In this document: positions 26,604-35,245 of the stretch, in pieces
Layout of the letters: each line of letters begins with the position of its first letter
How positions within the stretch are numbered: position 1 is the first letter of the stretch
From: JAJAZB01 sp964244295
GTDB lineage: Bacteria > Bacteroidota > Bacteroidia > Cytophagales > Spirosomataceae
DNA: 64,000 nt
Reading direction: 5' to 3'
Assembly (NCBI GenBank): GCA_964244295.1
Contig: CAXTIG010000027.1
Location: 27,287 to 91,286 of the forward strand
The notes under the pieces: model-generated
Database searches by the model: none
Seen by the model: only the letters and a program-made list of their open reading frames with translations
Told to the model about the DNA's origin: nothing
Position numbers and translations under genes: made by a program

Positions 26604-27374
26604 ATGAATTCATTCAATATTCTCATCGTCGAAGACAACCCGATGTTTGCCCTGATGCTGTCGGGCCTGCTTCAGCGGGAGGGGTATCAGGTCGTCGGGA
26701 CGGTCGACAACGGCCCGGCGGCGCTGGCGCTTTTTCGCAGCCAACCCGTCGATCTCGTGCTGATGGACGTCAACATCCGGGGCGACCTCGACGGCATCCA
26801 GACCGCCGCCCAACTCCTCGACATCCGCCCCGTGCCCCTGATTTACCTCACCGCCCATACCGATCGCGACACGCTGGAACGGGCAAAAACCACGTACCCA
26901 GCCGCTTACATCACCAAACCATTCACCAACGAAAGCGTGCGCACAGCCATCGAGTTGGCCCTTCAAAACTTCGTGCGCCTTCAAAAACCGCCCCTGCCCG
27001 CCCGCCCGGCGGGCACCGATGCAGAGGGGGCCACCGGAAACCGGGAAACCATCCTTCAGATTGACAACAACCTGTTCATCCGACAGAACCACCAGTTTCT
27101 GAAAGTGCGCCTGGCCGACATTCTGTTTTTGGAGGCCGACAACAACTACATCGTTCTGCAAACCATTTCCCAAAAATTTGCCCTGCGAATGCCCCTTTCC
27201 AGCGCCCTGGAGCGGATCGATTACGATAAGCTGGTGCGGGTTCACCGGTCGTTTGCCGTAAACGTGGGCAACATGGACTCCTTTTCGGATGCCGAAATCA
27301 GCATCGGCAAACGCGCCATACCAATCGGGAAAAATTACAAAGGGGAGTTTTTGCGGTATTTTGAACATTTGTAA
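26604..27374 (+). CDS. LytTR-family response regulator (orphan)
   Basis: A 256-aa two-domain regulator. The receiver domain (residues 1-125) has the acidic pocket (Glu10, Asp11), phospho-acceptor Asp55 in LVLMDVNIRG, Thr in YLTAHTD and Lys in YITKPF. A LytTR DNA-binding domain (about 150-256) follows, recognisable from LKVRLADILFLEADNNYIVLQT and LVRVHRSFAVNVGNM. No histidine kinase is adjacent; the closest is at 33449, which has its own regulator of the same design at 35217. It could therefore share that kinase or respond to an unlinked one. Confidence 0.93.
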   Translation: MNSFNILIVEDNPMFALMLSGLLQREGYQVVGTVDNGPAALALFRSQPVDLVLMDVNIRGDLDGIQTAAQLLDIRPVPLIYLTAHTDRDTLERAKTTYPAAYITKPFTNESVRTAIELALQNFVRLQKPPLPARPAGTDAEGATGNRETILQIDNNLFIRQNHQFLKVRLADILFLEADNNYIVLQTISQKFALRMPLSSALERIDYDKLVRVHRSFAVNVGNMDSFSDAEISIGKRAIPIGKNYKGEFLRYFEHL

Positions 27375-27559
27375 TTCCGCTTCCACCCCCTTTTTGGGAG
27401 CGTTCGCCCCGTCGCGCCGGTCATTGGCCTTGTCACCCTTGCGCCGTTGCCTGGTTTCCCCCTTTCTTTGTGGTAACGGACATCGGCGCTTTGCCCTGTC
27501 CATTCACGAGCCGGTTTCCCCTGGCCGAGGCCAGGGAACTCAACCAGTTTTTGTGTAGC

Positions 27560-27593
27560 ACCGAAGGACGTGGCGGCGTTCTTCGGTTTTTTT
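27560..27593 (+). terminator. Rho-independent terminator
   Basis: ACCGAAG and CTTCGGT flank a 14-nt loop and are followed by an eight-T run. It lies 186 bp after the LytTR regulator stop. Confidence 0.75.
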
Positions 27594-27594
27594 C

Positions 27595-27628
27595 AGAGCG
27601 GCACATGGCGGTGTGCCGCTCTTTTTTT
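27595..27628 (+). terminator. Second, adjacent rho-independent terminator
   Basis: AGAGCGGCAC and GTGCCGCTCT form a 10-bp stem followed directly by TTTTTTT. Two terminators back to back should insulate pyrG from upstream transcription. Confidence 0.85.
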
Positions 27629-27763
27629 GTCCCTCTCCATCGCCTGCACCGAGGGGTTGGGTTAACAAAAAAAACCGTCCGGCAAGTAACTCTGAGTCGG
27701 TGGGTTAGCGTCTTTTCCCCAAAAAACCGTTTTTCGGGTTAGCCCAAAGCCAATGGTTTTGTC

Positions 27764-27771
27764 TACCTTTG
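27764..27771 (+). promoter_or_regulatory. -7 box for pyrG
   Basis: TACCTTTG is a perfect TAnnTTTG, 29 bp before the ATG at 27801. It favours that ATG over an in-frame start at 27753, which would lie upstream of the promoter. Confidence 0.55.
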
Positions 27772-27800
27772 ATTCCCGTACACAAAAGCACGAAAGCGTC

Positions 27801-29441
27801 ATGGTTCCCAAACCGACCAAGTATATTTTTGTGACGGGCGGAGTGACGTCGTCACTCGGCAAAGGCATCATCGCCTCGTCGCTAGCCAAACTCCTCCAGG
27901 CTCGCGGCCTCTCCGTCACCATCCAGAAGTTCGATCCCTACATCAACGTCGACCCCGGCACCTTGAACCCCTACGAGCACGGCGAGTGCTACGTGACCGA
28001 CGACGGGGCCGAAACCGACCTCGACCTGGGCCACTACGAGCGCTTTCTCAACGTGCCCACCTCGCAGGCCAACAACCTCACCACGGGCCGGATCTACTAC
28101 AACGTGATCACCGCCGAACGGCGCGGTGATTACCTCGGCAAAACCGTGCAGGTGATCCCGCACATCACCGACGAAATCAAGCGCAGCATCCTGGCGCTGG
28201 GCGAAACCGGTAAGTTCGACGTGGTACTCACCGAAATCGGCGGCTGCGTGGGCGACATCGAGTCGCTGCCCTTCATCGAAGCGGCCCGCCAACTAAAGTA
28301 CGAACTGGGGGAATTCAACACGCTCTTCATCCACCTCACGCTGATCCCCTACCTGAGTTCGGCGGGGGAACTGAAAACCAAACCCACCCAGCACAGCGTC
28401 CGCACCTTGAGCGAGTCGGGCATTCAGGCCGACATCCTCGTGTGCCGCACCGAGCACCCGCTGCCGACGGACATGCGCAAGAAAATCGCGTTGTTCTGCA
28501 ACGTACAGCCCAACGACGTGATCGAGGCGATGGACGCCGAAACGATTTACGACGTGCCGCTGCTGATGCGAAACGAAAAGCTCGACCTGCGCACGCTCTA
28601 CAAACTCGACCTTTACAACGACCAGGAACCCGACCTGGAGCAGTGGAAACACTTTCTGGGCCGCCTGAAAAACCCCTCGGAGCAAATCAATATCGGTCTG
28701 ATTGGCAAGTACGTGGAGTTGAAAGACGCCTACAAGTCCATCGCCGAGGCGTTTATCCACGCCGGGGCCGAGAACGAGTGCAAGGTGAAAGTGGAGTGGA
28801 TTCAGTCGGAAACCCTCGCCACCGACCATTACGACGAACGCCTGGCCCACCTCGACGGCATCCTCGTCGCGCCGGGTTTCGGCGAGCGGGGCATGGAGGG
28901 GAAAATCAACGCCGTGCGCTTTGCGCGGGAATCGGGCATTCCGTTTTTCGGGATTTGCCTCGGAATGCAGATGTCGGTGGTGGAATTTTCCCGGAACGTG
29001 GCCGGTATCCCCGACGCTTCGACCACCGAGTTGCACAAAGATACCCCCGACCCGGTGATCGACATGATGGAAGAGCAGAAAACCATCACCGAAAAAGGCG
29101 GCACCATGCGTCTGGGAGCCTACGCCTGTGATCTAAAAAAAGGCTCGCTCGTGCACCAGATTTACGGCAGCCTGCACATTTCGGAGCGCCACCGTCATCG
29201 CTACGAATTCAACAACAAGTACCTCGCGTCGCTCCAGCAAGCCGGGCTGGTGGCCTCCGGCACCAATCCTGATACCAAGTTGGTGGAAATCATCGAATTG
29301 CCCAGCCACCCGTTTTTCATCGGCGTGCAGTTTCACCCCGAATTGAAAAGCACCGTGATGAACCCGCACCCGCTGTTCGTGCATTTCGTGAAAGCGGCGC
29401 TGAAGTTTTCGGCGGAGAAGAAGGTGGCGGTGGAGGCGTGA
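27801..29441 (+). CDS. pyrG: CTP synthase
   Basis: Cytoplasmic CTP synthase of 546 aa, making CTP from UTP, ATP and glutamine. The N-terminal synthetase domain starts KYIFVTGGVTSSLGKGI (ATP site, residues 8-24) and contains DPYINVDPGTLNPYEHGE and the DLDLGHYERF block. The C-terminal class I glutamine amidotransferase domain carries nucleophile Cys386 in GICLGMQ and the His-Pro-Glu of FHPELKS near the end. The length is normal for the family. The gene stands alone with its own -7 box and a terminator behind it. Confidence 0.98.
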   Translation: MVPKPTKYIFVTGGVTSSLGKGIIASSLAKLLQARGLSVTIQKFDPYINVDPGTLNPYEHGECYVTDDGAETDLDLGHYERFLNVPTSQANNLTTGRIYYNVITAERRGDYLGKTVQVIPHITDEIKRSILALGETGKFDVVLTEIGGCVGDIESLPFIEAARQLKYELGEFNTLFIHLTLIPYLSSAGELKTKPTQHSVRTLSESGIQADILVCRTEHPLPTDMRKKIALFCNVQPNDVIEAMDAETIYDVPLLMRNEKLDLRTLYKLDLYNDQEPDLEQWKHFLGRLKNPSEQINIGLIGKYVELKDAYKSIAEAFIHAGAENECKVKVEWIQSETLATDHYDERLAHLDGILVAPGFGERGMEGKINAVRFARESGIPFFGICLGMQMSVVEFSRNVAGIPDASTTELHKDTPDPVIDMMEEQKTITEKGGTMRLGAYACDLKKGSLVHQIYGSLHISERHRHRYEFNNKYLASLQQAGLVASGTNPDTKLVEIIELPSHPFFIGVQFHPELKSTVMNPHPLFVHFVKAALKFSAEKKVAVEA

Positions 29442-29454
29442 GGGATGGACTAAT

Positions 29455-29502
29455 AAAAAAGGAGTAAGGAAGACCCGTGATGGGGTGTCTTACTCCTTTT
29501 TT
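29455..29502. terminator. Bidirectional terminator between pyrG and DUF3298 gene
   Basis: GGAGTAAG and CTTACTCC form a stem extended by an AGACCC/GGGGTGT pairing; the hairpin is flanked by A6 on one side and T7 on the other. It can serve both convergent genes and overlaps the stop codon of the minus-strand gene. Confidence 0.85.
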
Positions 29503-31753
29503 ATTCGCGTTGGCGACGAAAAAATTGGTATTTTTTTCCGTCCCAGCGCCAAACCGGATGTTCAAAACCAGGACCGCCGATCAGTAAATCCGGAAAGCCC
29601 AAGTTCTTGGTTTTAAGTTCAGAATACCCGGCGGCAGGGAAGTCCAGATTTTTTTGATAAACCCCCGCTTTATTTTTGATGAACACGGCTGTACTACTGC
29701 CTGTATTTCCTGACGTACAGAGATTGCCCCAAATAATCTGTACTTCATCAGTGCCGTCCCGGTTCAAGTCATCGATGAAAACCTGAGCGCTGTAAGGTCT
29801 ATCATCACAGGATTCGTCCGCAAAACCCTGCTTATCCGGAGCGAGTCGAAAACCCATTTTTTGGAAGATAGCCACTTTTTCGGCATCCGTCAGTTTTGAT
29901 TTGATGCTTTTGAAGAGCAGGGCTGGACCAGGAGGTAGCGAACCAACGGCTGTGGGCTTTGTGGTTCCGATAATTTCCTGTTGAAGCAATTGCCAGAACT
30001 CGGTCTTGAAGTTTTTCTGAATGCTCGCGTATGGAATGGAAAGCGTCCAGATACCAGCGGCGAACGATTTGCCTTCGTAAGGGTTGTAAACGAAGGTGAT
30101 CGCCTGTCGGTCGAGACGAAACTCTTTCGCCAATGCAAACTGGCATTTGTCGAACAAAAAGTTTTGGCAAAGCGAAGCCTGGGGGCTGATTTTCTCATTT
30201 CGGCGGAAAATCGCTTCGCCCTTCGAGTACAAATCGGCCAGGCCGGGGTAGGTGAATAAATCCGACAAGTTCAGAAACTGTTTGGTCTGCTTGTCGTACA
30301 CCCAATAATGTTCGGAGTAGTTGCTATGGGCGGCTCCAGCGCCATACCAGGAATTATCATCTTTGAGCATCACAAATCGGGAAGTCTGACGGAGTACTTT
30401 CACTTGATCAGTTCGGTGAGTACCTCCCATCGTGCCTTGTAACTCTTCGTCTTTAAGATTTGCGATTTCCTCTTTATAATCGTCAACCCACTTCAGGGCC
30501 TCAGATTCATAGCTACTCGCCCCAACCAACTTCTGCCGGATAAGCTGATTAAGCCGAATCTCCGTAAATTCCGGGAACGTGAACTCGGCATCAGCCACCC
30601 CGACGGTATCGCCCCGTGCATTGCGGCGGGCGTAATGGCGTTCCACTTTGCGCATTTGGTATGAAAGCGAGTTGCCCGTTTCGGTTGGTTTAACATCCGA
30701 GACAGGCACGGCTCCCTTACGTTCTTCCGATCCCCCACCCGTCGGCTGGATTTTGTTTACTACAAACTCGTTGATCACAAACGATAAATGCAGGGTGCCG
30801 CCGAAGTCATGATTACTGGTAAAAATTGTGTAGAGGGTGGTGGCCGCTCCGGGTTGCACTTCTTTCTTCAACGAGGCAACGAGCGGCTCCTGAACGGGCA
30901 TCCAGACCCGCCCGGATTTGGTTTCAAACAAGGTTTCCTGCTGAAACAAATCGCCGGGCTTCAACTGAATCCCAATGAAACTCAGCGGCATCTGGTGCGC
31001 CGAGGCCCAGCGGTCGGTCGTCAGGGGGCGGTACTGACCCAGGTAGGTGGCCTGAATCCGAACTTTTTCGGCGCGGCCGTAGGTATTTCCCACTTTGCCG
31101 CGTTGCCGCTCTTGCTCGGCGGTATACTGCCGTTCGGCATTAAATAAATCGGCTACGTTGCTGGTCGGATAATTTTTGTCCCAATCGCCGCCCAAAGAAG
31201 ACGGCATGGACGCAGTGGGCGGTTCCGCCCGTGGCTTCGTGGTCTGCGCAGCGGCGGGAGCAACGGTCGTCGTCACGTAAATTGTAAGGGTATGCGGGGC
31301 GGTGTCGGTAAAAAGTTGAGGTTGTTTCCAGTTGAGGTGCCATACTTCATTGCCCTCCTGACAAGTGTAACCTTGATCCTCAGGACCAACCAAAGCGAAG
31401 CCACTTTGCCTGATGTCGGTTTTTAGGTTCGAGATCCAGTCTTTGTTGTCCGAAGTCAGTACCACCCGGCGGGCATCATCGTCAAGTATCCAATAACTCG
31501 CCGTTACTTCCGCAAAAAGCGGATTCGGATACGACCGCACGTACCGGTGCTGGGTGCCTTCTACTTTATTCAGTTTACTCTTTTTTGTCCCCTTAAACGT
31601 AAGCCCCCAGGCACTAATGGTGTTTCCGAAACAAGTCTGGTCAGGGCATTGAGCCAGTTTTTTAAGTTCAGAAATGGTGATTAAATGTTGACGTTGCGCA
31701 CAAAGTGCATGGGTCAACAAATAAAAAAATGGTAAAAAAATGAGCAATTTCAT
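29501..31753 (-). CDS. Secreted DUF3298-domain protein
   Basis: A 750-aa protein with a signal peptide (MKLLIFLPFFYLLTHALCAQ). The N-terminal half (about 20-340) is unassigned and has few features beyond scattered beta strands. The middle region (about 395-610) resembles DUF4163/DUF3298 (RsiV-like): FPEFTEIRLNQLIRQKL, GAAHSNYSEHYWVYDKQTKQFLNLSDLF and a FVYNPYEGKSFAAGIWTLSIPY block. The C-terminal part (about 650-750) looks like an FG-GAP-type end (VFIDDLNRDGTDEVQIIWGNL). It has no obvious functional partner. The start was set at 31753 because it opens the signal peptide. Confidence 0.8.
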   Translation of the reverse strand: MKLLIFLPFFYLLTHALCAQRQHLITISELKKLAQCPDQTCFGNTISAWGLTFKGTKKSKLNKVEGTQHRYVRSYPNPLFAEVTASYWILDDDARRVVLTSDNKDWISNLKTDIRQSGFALVGPEDQGYTCQEGNEVWHLNWKQPQLFTDTAPHTLTIYVTTTVAPAAAQTTKPRAEPPTASMPSSLGGDWDKNYPTSNVADLFNAERQYTAEQERQRGKVGNTYGRAEKVRIQATYLGQYRPLTTDRWASAHQMPLSFIGIQLKPGDLFQQETLFETKSGRVWMPVQEPLVASLKKEVQPGAATTLYTIFTSNHDFGGTLHLSFVINEFVVNKIQPTGGGSEERKGAVPVSDVKPTETGNSLSYQMRKVERHYARRNARGDTVGVADAEFTFPEFTEIRLNQLIRQKLVGASSYESEALKWVDDYKEEIANLKDEELQGTMGGTHRTDQVKVLRQTSRFVMLKDDNSWYGAGAAHSNYSEHYWVYDKQTKQFLNLSDLFTYPGLADLYSKGEAIFRRNEKISPQASLCQNFLFDKCQFALAKEFRLDRQAITFVYNPYEGKSFAAGIWTLSIPYASIQKNFKTEFWQLLQQEIIGTTKPTAVGSLPPGPALLFKSIKSKLTDAEKVAIFQKMGFRLAPDKQGFADESCDDRPYSAQVFIDDLNRDGTDEVQIIWGNLCTSGNTGSSTAVFIKNKAGVYQKNLDFPAAGYSELKTKNLGFPDLLIGGPGFEHPVWRWDGKKYQFFRRQRE

Positions 31754-31904
31754 GATAGGACAATAGAAGATAGTGATTTTTTGAACGAACATCCCTTGCT
31801 CTACTTCCCGATTTTCAATCAGACGGTGGGCGGCATATGAGACGCTATTCGAGTTGCGCCTCGATGGCAAATCGGGGCGAGGGAGTATGAAGCCAGGACA
31901 ACCT

Positions 31905-32378
31905 TCAATAAGGCATTCTAAAACGCCCGTTCCTCACCATTAGCTTGTTATTGCCTTCACCTTCATCACTGTAAACATCAAAATAAAAAGTACCTTCGAC
32001 AACGAAGTCATCAATTTTTGTGATTGTACACATTCCGTTGTCTGGTTGGTGTAAAATAGTAGCATATTTTTCGTATCGACTCTTATTGTACGTTCCAAAA
32101 TCTATTTTCACACTTTCTGGTTTTCCTGTCAAACGCGTTACAGTCCCGAAGCTAAGTGAGGTAAATTCTTTAGGAGAAACAAACAAAAAGAAAGAAGAAT
32201 AACCCGCCTGTGAGCCAGAATTTTGAACCAGATGGTCATCTACAGACGAATCATAAAAAAATGATTCTCCGTTAATTTCAGCATTAACAAAGTACTTAGG
32301 CTGAACATCAGAACCTTTTTTCCCGCAAGCCAAAGAGAAAATCCCAATAAGTAGCACTATTCCTTTCTTTAACGTCAC
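31905..32378 (-). CDS. Small putative lipoprotein, AT-rich
   Basis: Unrecognised protein. Read from the GTG at 32378 it has the form of a lipoprotein: TLKKGIVLLIGIFSLAC, with Cys at about residue 18, then a 140-aa beta-rich domain (FVNAEINGESFFYD, TKIDDFVVEGTFYFDVYSDEG) resembling the small surface lipoproteins common in Bacteroidota. The frame continues upstream into a LemA-like segment (32379-32489), so a fused 194-aa product from 32489 is the alternative. Base composition is visibly more AT-rich than the surrounding genes. Confidence 0.6.
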   Translation of the reverse strand: MTLKKGIVLLIGIFSLACGKKGSDVQPKYFVNAEINGESFFYDSSVDDHLVQNSGSQAGYSSFFLFVSPKEFTSLSFGTVTRLTGKPESVKIDFGTYNKSRYEKYATILHQPDNGMCTITKIDDFVVEGTFYFDVYSDEGEGNNKLMVRNGRFRMPY

Positions 32379-32489
32379 GGTAACGTTGGCGTGCGATTCT
32401 TTGACGTACTGCGCAAACTGCTGGGCTTTGTTGTACTGGAAAACCAGGTAAGTGCCAACGCCCAAAATGAGTAGAATCATCCAGAACAT
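32379..32489 (-). pseudogene. LemA-like N-terminal fragment fused in frame upstream of lipoprotein
   Basis: In frame ahead of the lipoprotein lies MFWMILLILGVGTYLVFQYN, a membrane helix, followed by KAQQFAQYVKESHANVTVTLKK. This resembles the start of LemA-type proteins (helix, then a YN...V-E-N-V-L-K-R coiled segment), but the rest of LemA is absent. It is read as a remnant joined to the lipoprotein gene by deletion or recombination. The resemblance is from memory of the family, so confidence is modest. Confidence 0.4.
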
Positions 32490-32638
32490 GAGGATTTGGA
32501 GTTGAAGATGATGAGTAATGGTTTCAAGAGGATATGACTCAACCCGGCGAAATGTCGCCTCCCGCATCACTATTTTTTTTCGCTAACCCGATCCATGCAC
32601 CATCAGACCGAGGTGGGAAGAAAATTGCACCGCCACCG

Positions 32639-33172
32639 TCATTCCCGCAGCGGCCCCTTTAAATCGGCTGCCCATAATCGCCCCCAGTACGAGGCCATCA
32701 CCCAACCCCGCTGCGTGAGAATGCACTGATACACGGTGAGCGAATACCGTAAACCTTTGTAAGAGAACAGAATGAAAAGCCTACGGCGGGGATGGGTTTT
32801 ATTGCGATTTTTATCCTGAGTGACCGTAATGAATTCCGTTTCCGACCAATTGAGGATTCCAGCGATTTTGCCTTCTTCCCGCAGGTGGTCGAACAACGTC
32901 AGCAAGCGATCCTGACTGGATTGCCATTGCTCGCGCAGTTCAATCTTCTGTTTTTCACGCTCGGCCAGCGAATCAGTCGAGCGATTGGCGAAATCATCCA
33001 GATCGTCCGGGGTGGAAATGTAGGCGTCGAAGGTCTTTTTTTCACCGTGCTTGAGCGTTTCAAATAGGAGTTGGCCCAGTTCATCGGGGGAACTGTTTTT
33101 TTCAGGAAAAGTCGAACAGCCGTTGAGCAGCAGAACGCTCACCAGCATGGCGAAAAGAGGCGCGGTTTTCAT
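32639..33172 (-). CDS. Small putative lipoprotein
   Basis: A 177-aa unrecognised protein with a clear lipoprotein signal (MKTAPLFAMLVSVLLLNGCSTFPEK; Cys19). The mature part is predicted helical in residues 25-105 (DELGQLLFETLKHGEKKTFDAYI, AEREKQKIELREQWQSSQDRLLTLFDHL) and then a beta segment RLFILFSYKGLRYSLTVYQ. This pattern, a charged helical stretch then a sheet, is seen in many small Bacteroidota lipoproteins that resemble the NTF2-like or DUF4878 fold, but no family can be named. It is divergent from the kinase gene at 33449. Confidence 0.7.
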   Translation of the reverse strand: MKTAPLFAMLVSVLLLNGCSTFPEKNSSPDELGQLLFETLKHGEKKTFDAYISTPDDLDDFANRSTDSLAEREKQKIELREQWQSSQDRLLTLFDHLREEGKIAGILNWSETEFITVTQDKNRNKTHPRRRLFILFSYKGLRYSLTVYQCILTQRGWVMASYWGRLWAADLKGPLRE

Positions 33173-33395
33173 GAAATCAAGGAAAATAAGTGGATTCAGA
33201 GGGATATGCGTTGCAGGGGCTGAATGTCGTCCTTAAACACTATTTTTTTCAGGGTACCGATCACCGGTTTCCTCCGACCCCTTCTTTCGCTCAATATTCT
33301 TTTCGCGAAACAATTCCCCAACCCCTCCCCCACCATCCCCCAAACCTTCTCCACCAAGCCCCGATTTTCCTCCACCAACCCGATCCCTGGTTTTC

Positions 33396-33426
33396 TTGCC
33401 AAACTCCCGGATGGCGAGTAGATTTG
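33396..33426 (+). promoter_or_regulatory. Bacteroidota-type promoter for kinase/regulator pair
   Basis: TTG at 33396-33398, a 20-nt spacer and a perfect TAGATTTG at 33419-33426, 22 bp before the ATG at 33449. The preceding 33173-33395 is pyrimidine-rich with no gene seen. Confidence 0.7.
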
Positions 33427-33448
33427 TCTCTCACCACCCTTTCCCGCC

Positions 33449-35245
33449 ATGAAACACCGTTTACGAATTGGGCTGTTGCTGTTGCTGGGGTGGCTGGGCC
33501 TTCAACCGGGGGCTCTGGCCCAACTACGAACCGCAGGCGAGCGGGGTCCCACGCTGGCTGACCTTCCCGCTACTGGCCCGACCAAAGAACTTCGAGCGGT
33601 GCGCGACCTGCTTCGGCTCGCCCAAACCCGCCCCGACCCCCGCCCGATGGGCGATGTCTGCTACCGGCTTGGCAAACTCTACCGGGGGTTGGGTAACTAC
33701 CACACGGCCCAGTACTGGTTTCTTCAGGCCCAGCGGCGCTGGGAACCGCTCGGCCCGTCGGCGGATTTGGTCCGGCTCCATGTGCAATTTGGTTCGGTGT
33801 TTGGTCCGCTTCGTCGCCCCCGCGACGTGTTCGAACACGCCCATCGCGCCCTCAGCATCGCCCGGCAACTGCATTCGGTGGATTCGACGCATTGCCTGAT
33901 GAGTGCCTGCATGGTGCTGGCGGGCATTCACCGCTGGGATGCCGCGACTGCCGGAAATTTCGCCCCCCAACTCTCCCCGGATAGTGCGTACCGGTATCTT
34001 TGTCTGGGTTTGAATTATGCCCGTCTGTTGGATAAACCGGACGAACTGGCCGGCATTCATCGCAGCATCGCGGAGTACTGGACGGCGCGCCAGGACTACC
34101 GCCGGGCGCTGCCTTACCTGCGTTCGTCACTCGCCGGCTACGTCCGGTTGGGGAAACACCACAATACCGCCGCTGTCGCCACGGATTTTGCCCACGTGCT
34201 GCTGGCGATGGGGAAGATTTCACTCGCCAGGATGTATCTGGACTCCGCCCGGCGGGAATACAAACGGCATGGCACCGACGCTCCGGCATTGACCGCTGAT
34301 TTGGACAAAGTTACCGCCCAACTGTACCGACAGACCGGGCAGTACCGCCTCGCCGATGGGTACCAGCGCCGTGCCCACGAAGCCCGGTTGAAGGCCGTCG
34401 AAGCCGACCGCGATGCGGCCGTGGCCCGCCTGAGCGTGGAATTTGAAACCGAAAAACGCGAGGCCAAAATCAAAAGCCAGCAGCAGGACCTGGCCCTTCG
34501 TGCATCGGCAATGAAGGCAGAAAGGCAGAAAACCTACGCGGTAGCGGGCTTGCTGGTGCTGGCCCTCGGCGCGAGCCTCGTGTTTTTTCGGCTCAATCAG
34601 AAAAACCGGCGCATCAGCCAGCAAAACGCGGAATTGGTGCTGGAACAGAGCCACCGCGTGAAGAATCACCTCCAGTCGGTTCAAAATGTACTGAGTTTGC
34701 AGTCCATCCGCCTGAGCGACGAAGCCGCCCGACAAGCCGTGGCCGAAAGCCAGTTGCGGGTGCAGGCCATCGGCCTGTTGCACCAGCAACTCTACGGCCA
34801 ACCGAAAACGGGCACGACCGTGGCCCTGGAAACCTACATTCCGGAGGTGGTCGGCGGGGTGTTGCGTGCTTACGGTCTCGACTCCCTCCGGCCTGATTAC
34901 TGCCTCACGCCCGTTGGTTTACCCGCCGACATTGCCCTTCCGCTGGGGCTGATCCTGACGGAATTGATCACCAACGCCTGCAAATACGCCTTCCCGGACG
35001 ATCCTAACCCCCGATTAATGGTGAAAACCGAGGTGGTCCATCAACTTTTTCGCCTGGTGGTACACGACAAGGGGCCGGGTTTTCCCATATCAACCGGGAA
35101 GGCTCCTTCGTACGGAATGCGGTTGATCGAATTGCAGGTGGCTCAGTTGCACGGCCACGCCGCGTTTGCCAACGAAGCGGGCACCCGGTTTAGCCTCACG
35201 TTTCCGCTGAAAACCCATGAGCACCCGGAACATTCTGCTGGTTGA
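33449..35245 (+). CDS. TPR-containing histidine kinase (HisKA_2 type)
   Basis: Membrane sensor kinase of 598 aa. Signal peptide about 1-25; a periplasmic TPR array about 50-330 (PMGDVCYRLGKLYRGLGNYHTAQYW, LAGIHRSIAEYWTARQDYRRALPYL); a coiled segment 320-355; one TM helix (TYAVAGLLVLALGASLVFF, about 358-376); a HisKA_2 domain with phospho-acceptor His402 in SHRVKNHLQSVQNVLSLQ; and an HATPase domain (LILTELITNACKYAFPDD N-box; VHDKGPGFP G1; YGMRLIE G2). The 3' end overlaps the regulator start by 29 bp, so the two form a two-component system. The signal is unknown. Confidence 0.95.
   Translation: MKHRLRIGLLLLLGWLGLQPGALAQLRTAGERGPTLADLPATGPTKELRAVRDLLRLAQTRPDPRPMGDVCYRLGKLYRGLGNYHTAQYWFLQAQRRWEPLGPSADLVRLHVQFGSVFGPLRRPRDVFEHAHRALSIARQLHSVDSTHCLMSACMVLAGIHRWDAATAGNFAPQLSPDSAYRYLCLGLNYARLLDKPDELAGIHRSIAEYWTARQDYRRALPYLRSSLAGYVRLGKHHNTAAVATDFAHVLLAMGKISLARMYLDSARREYKRHGTDAPALTADLDKVTAQLYRQTGQYRLADGYQRRAHEARLKAVEADRDAAVARLSVEFETEKREAKIKSQQQDLALRASAMKAERQKTYAVAGLLVLALGASLVFFRLNQKNRRISQQNAELVLEQSHRVKNHLQSVQNVLSLQSIRLSDEAARQAVAESQLRVQAIGLLHQQLYGQPKTGTTVALETYIPEVVGGVLRAYGLDSLRPDYCLTPVGLPADIALPLGLILTELITNACKYAFPDDPNPRLMVKTEVVHQLFRLVVHDKGPGFPISTGKAPSYGMRLIELQVAQLHGHAAFANEAGTRFSLTFPLKTHEHPEHSAG

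Larger units (their letters stand above)
27375..27763. other. Intergenic region with tandem hairpins, possible small RNA
   Basis: No protein gene is apparent in about 390 bp. A CCTGGCC/GGCCAGG hairpin (27519-27536) is followed by two terminator-like hairpins (27560-27593 and 27595-27628) and then the pyrG promoter. The row of structures ending in two T runs could be the 3' part of a small RNA, but no known RNA family is recognised. Confidence 0.4.
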
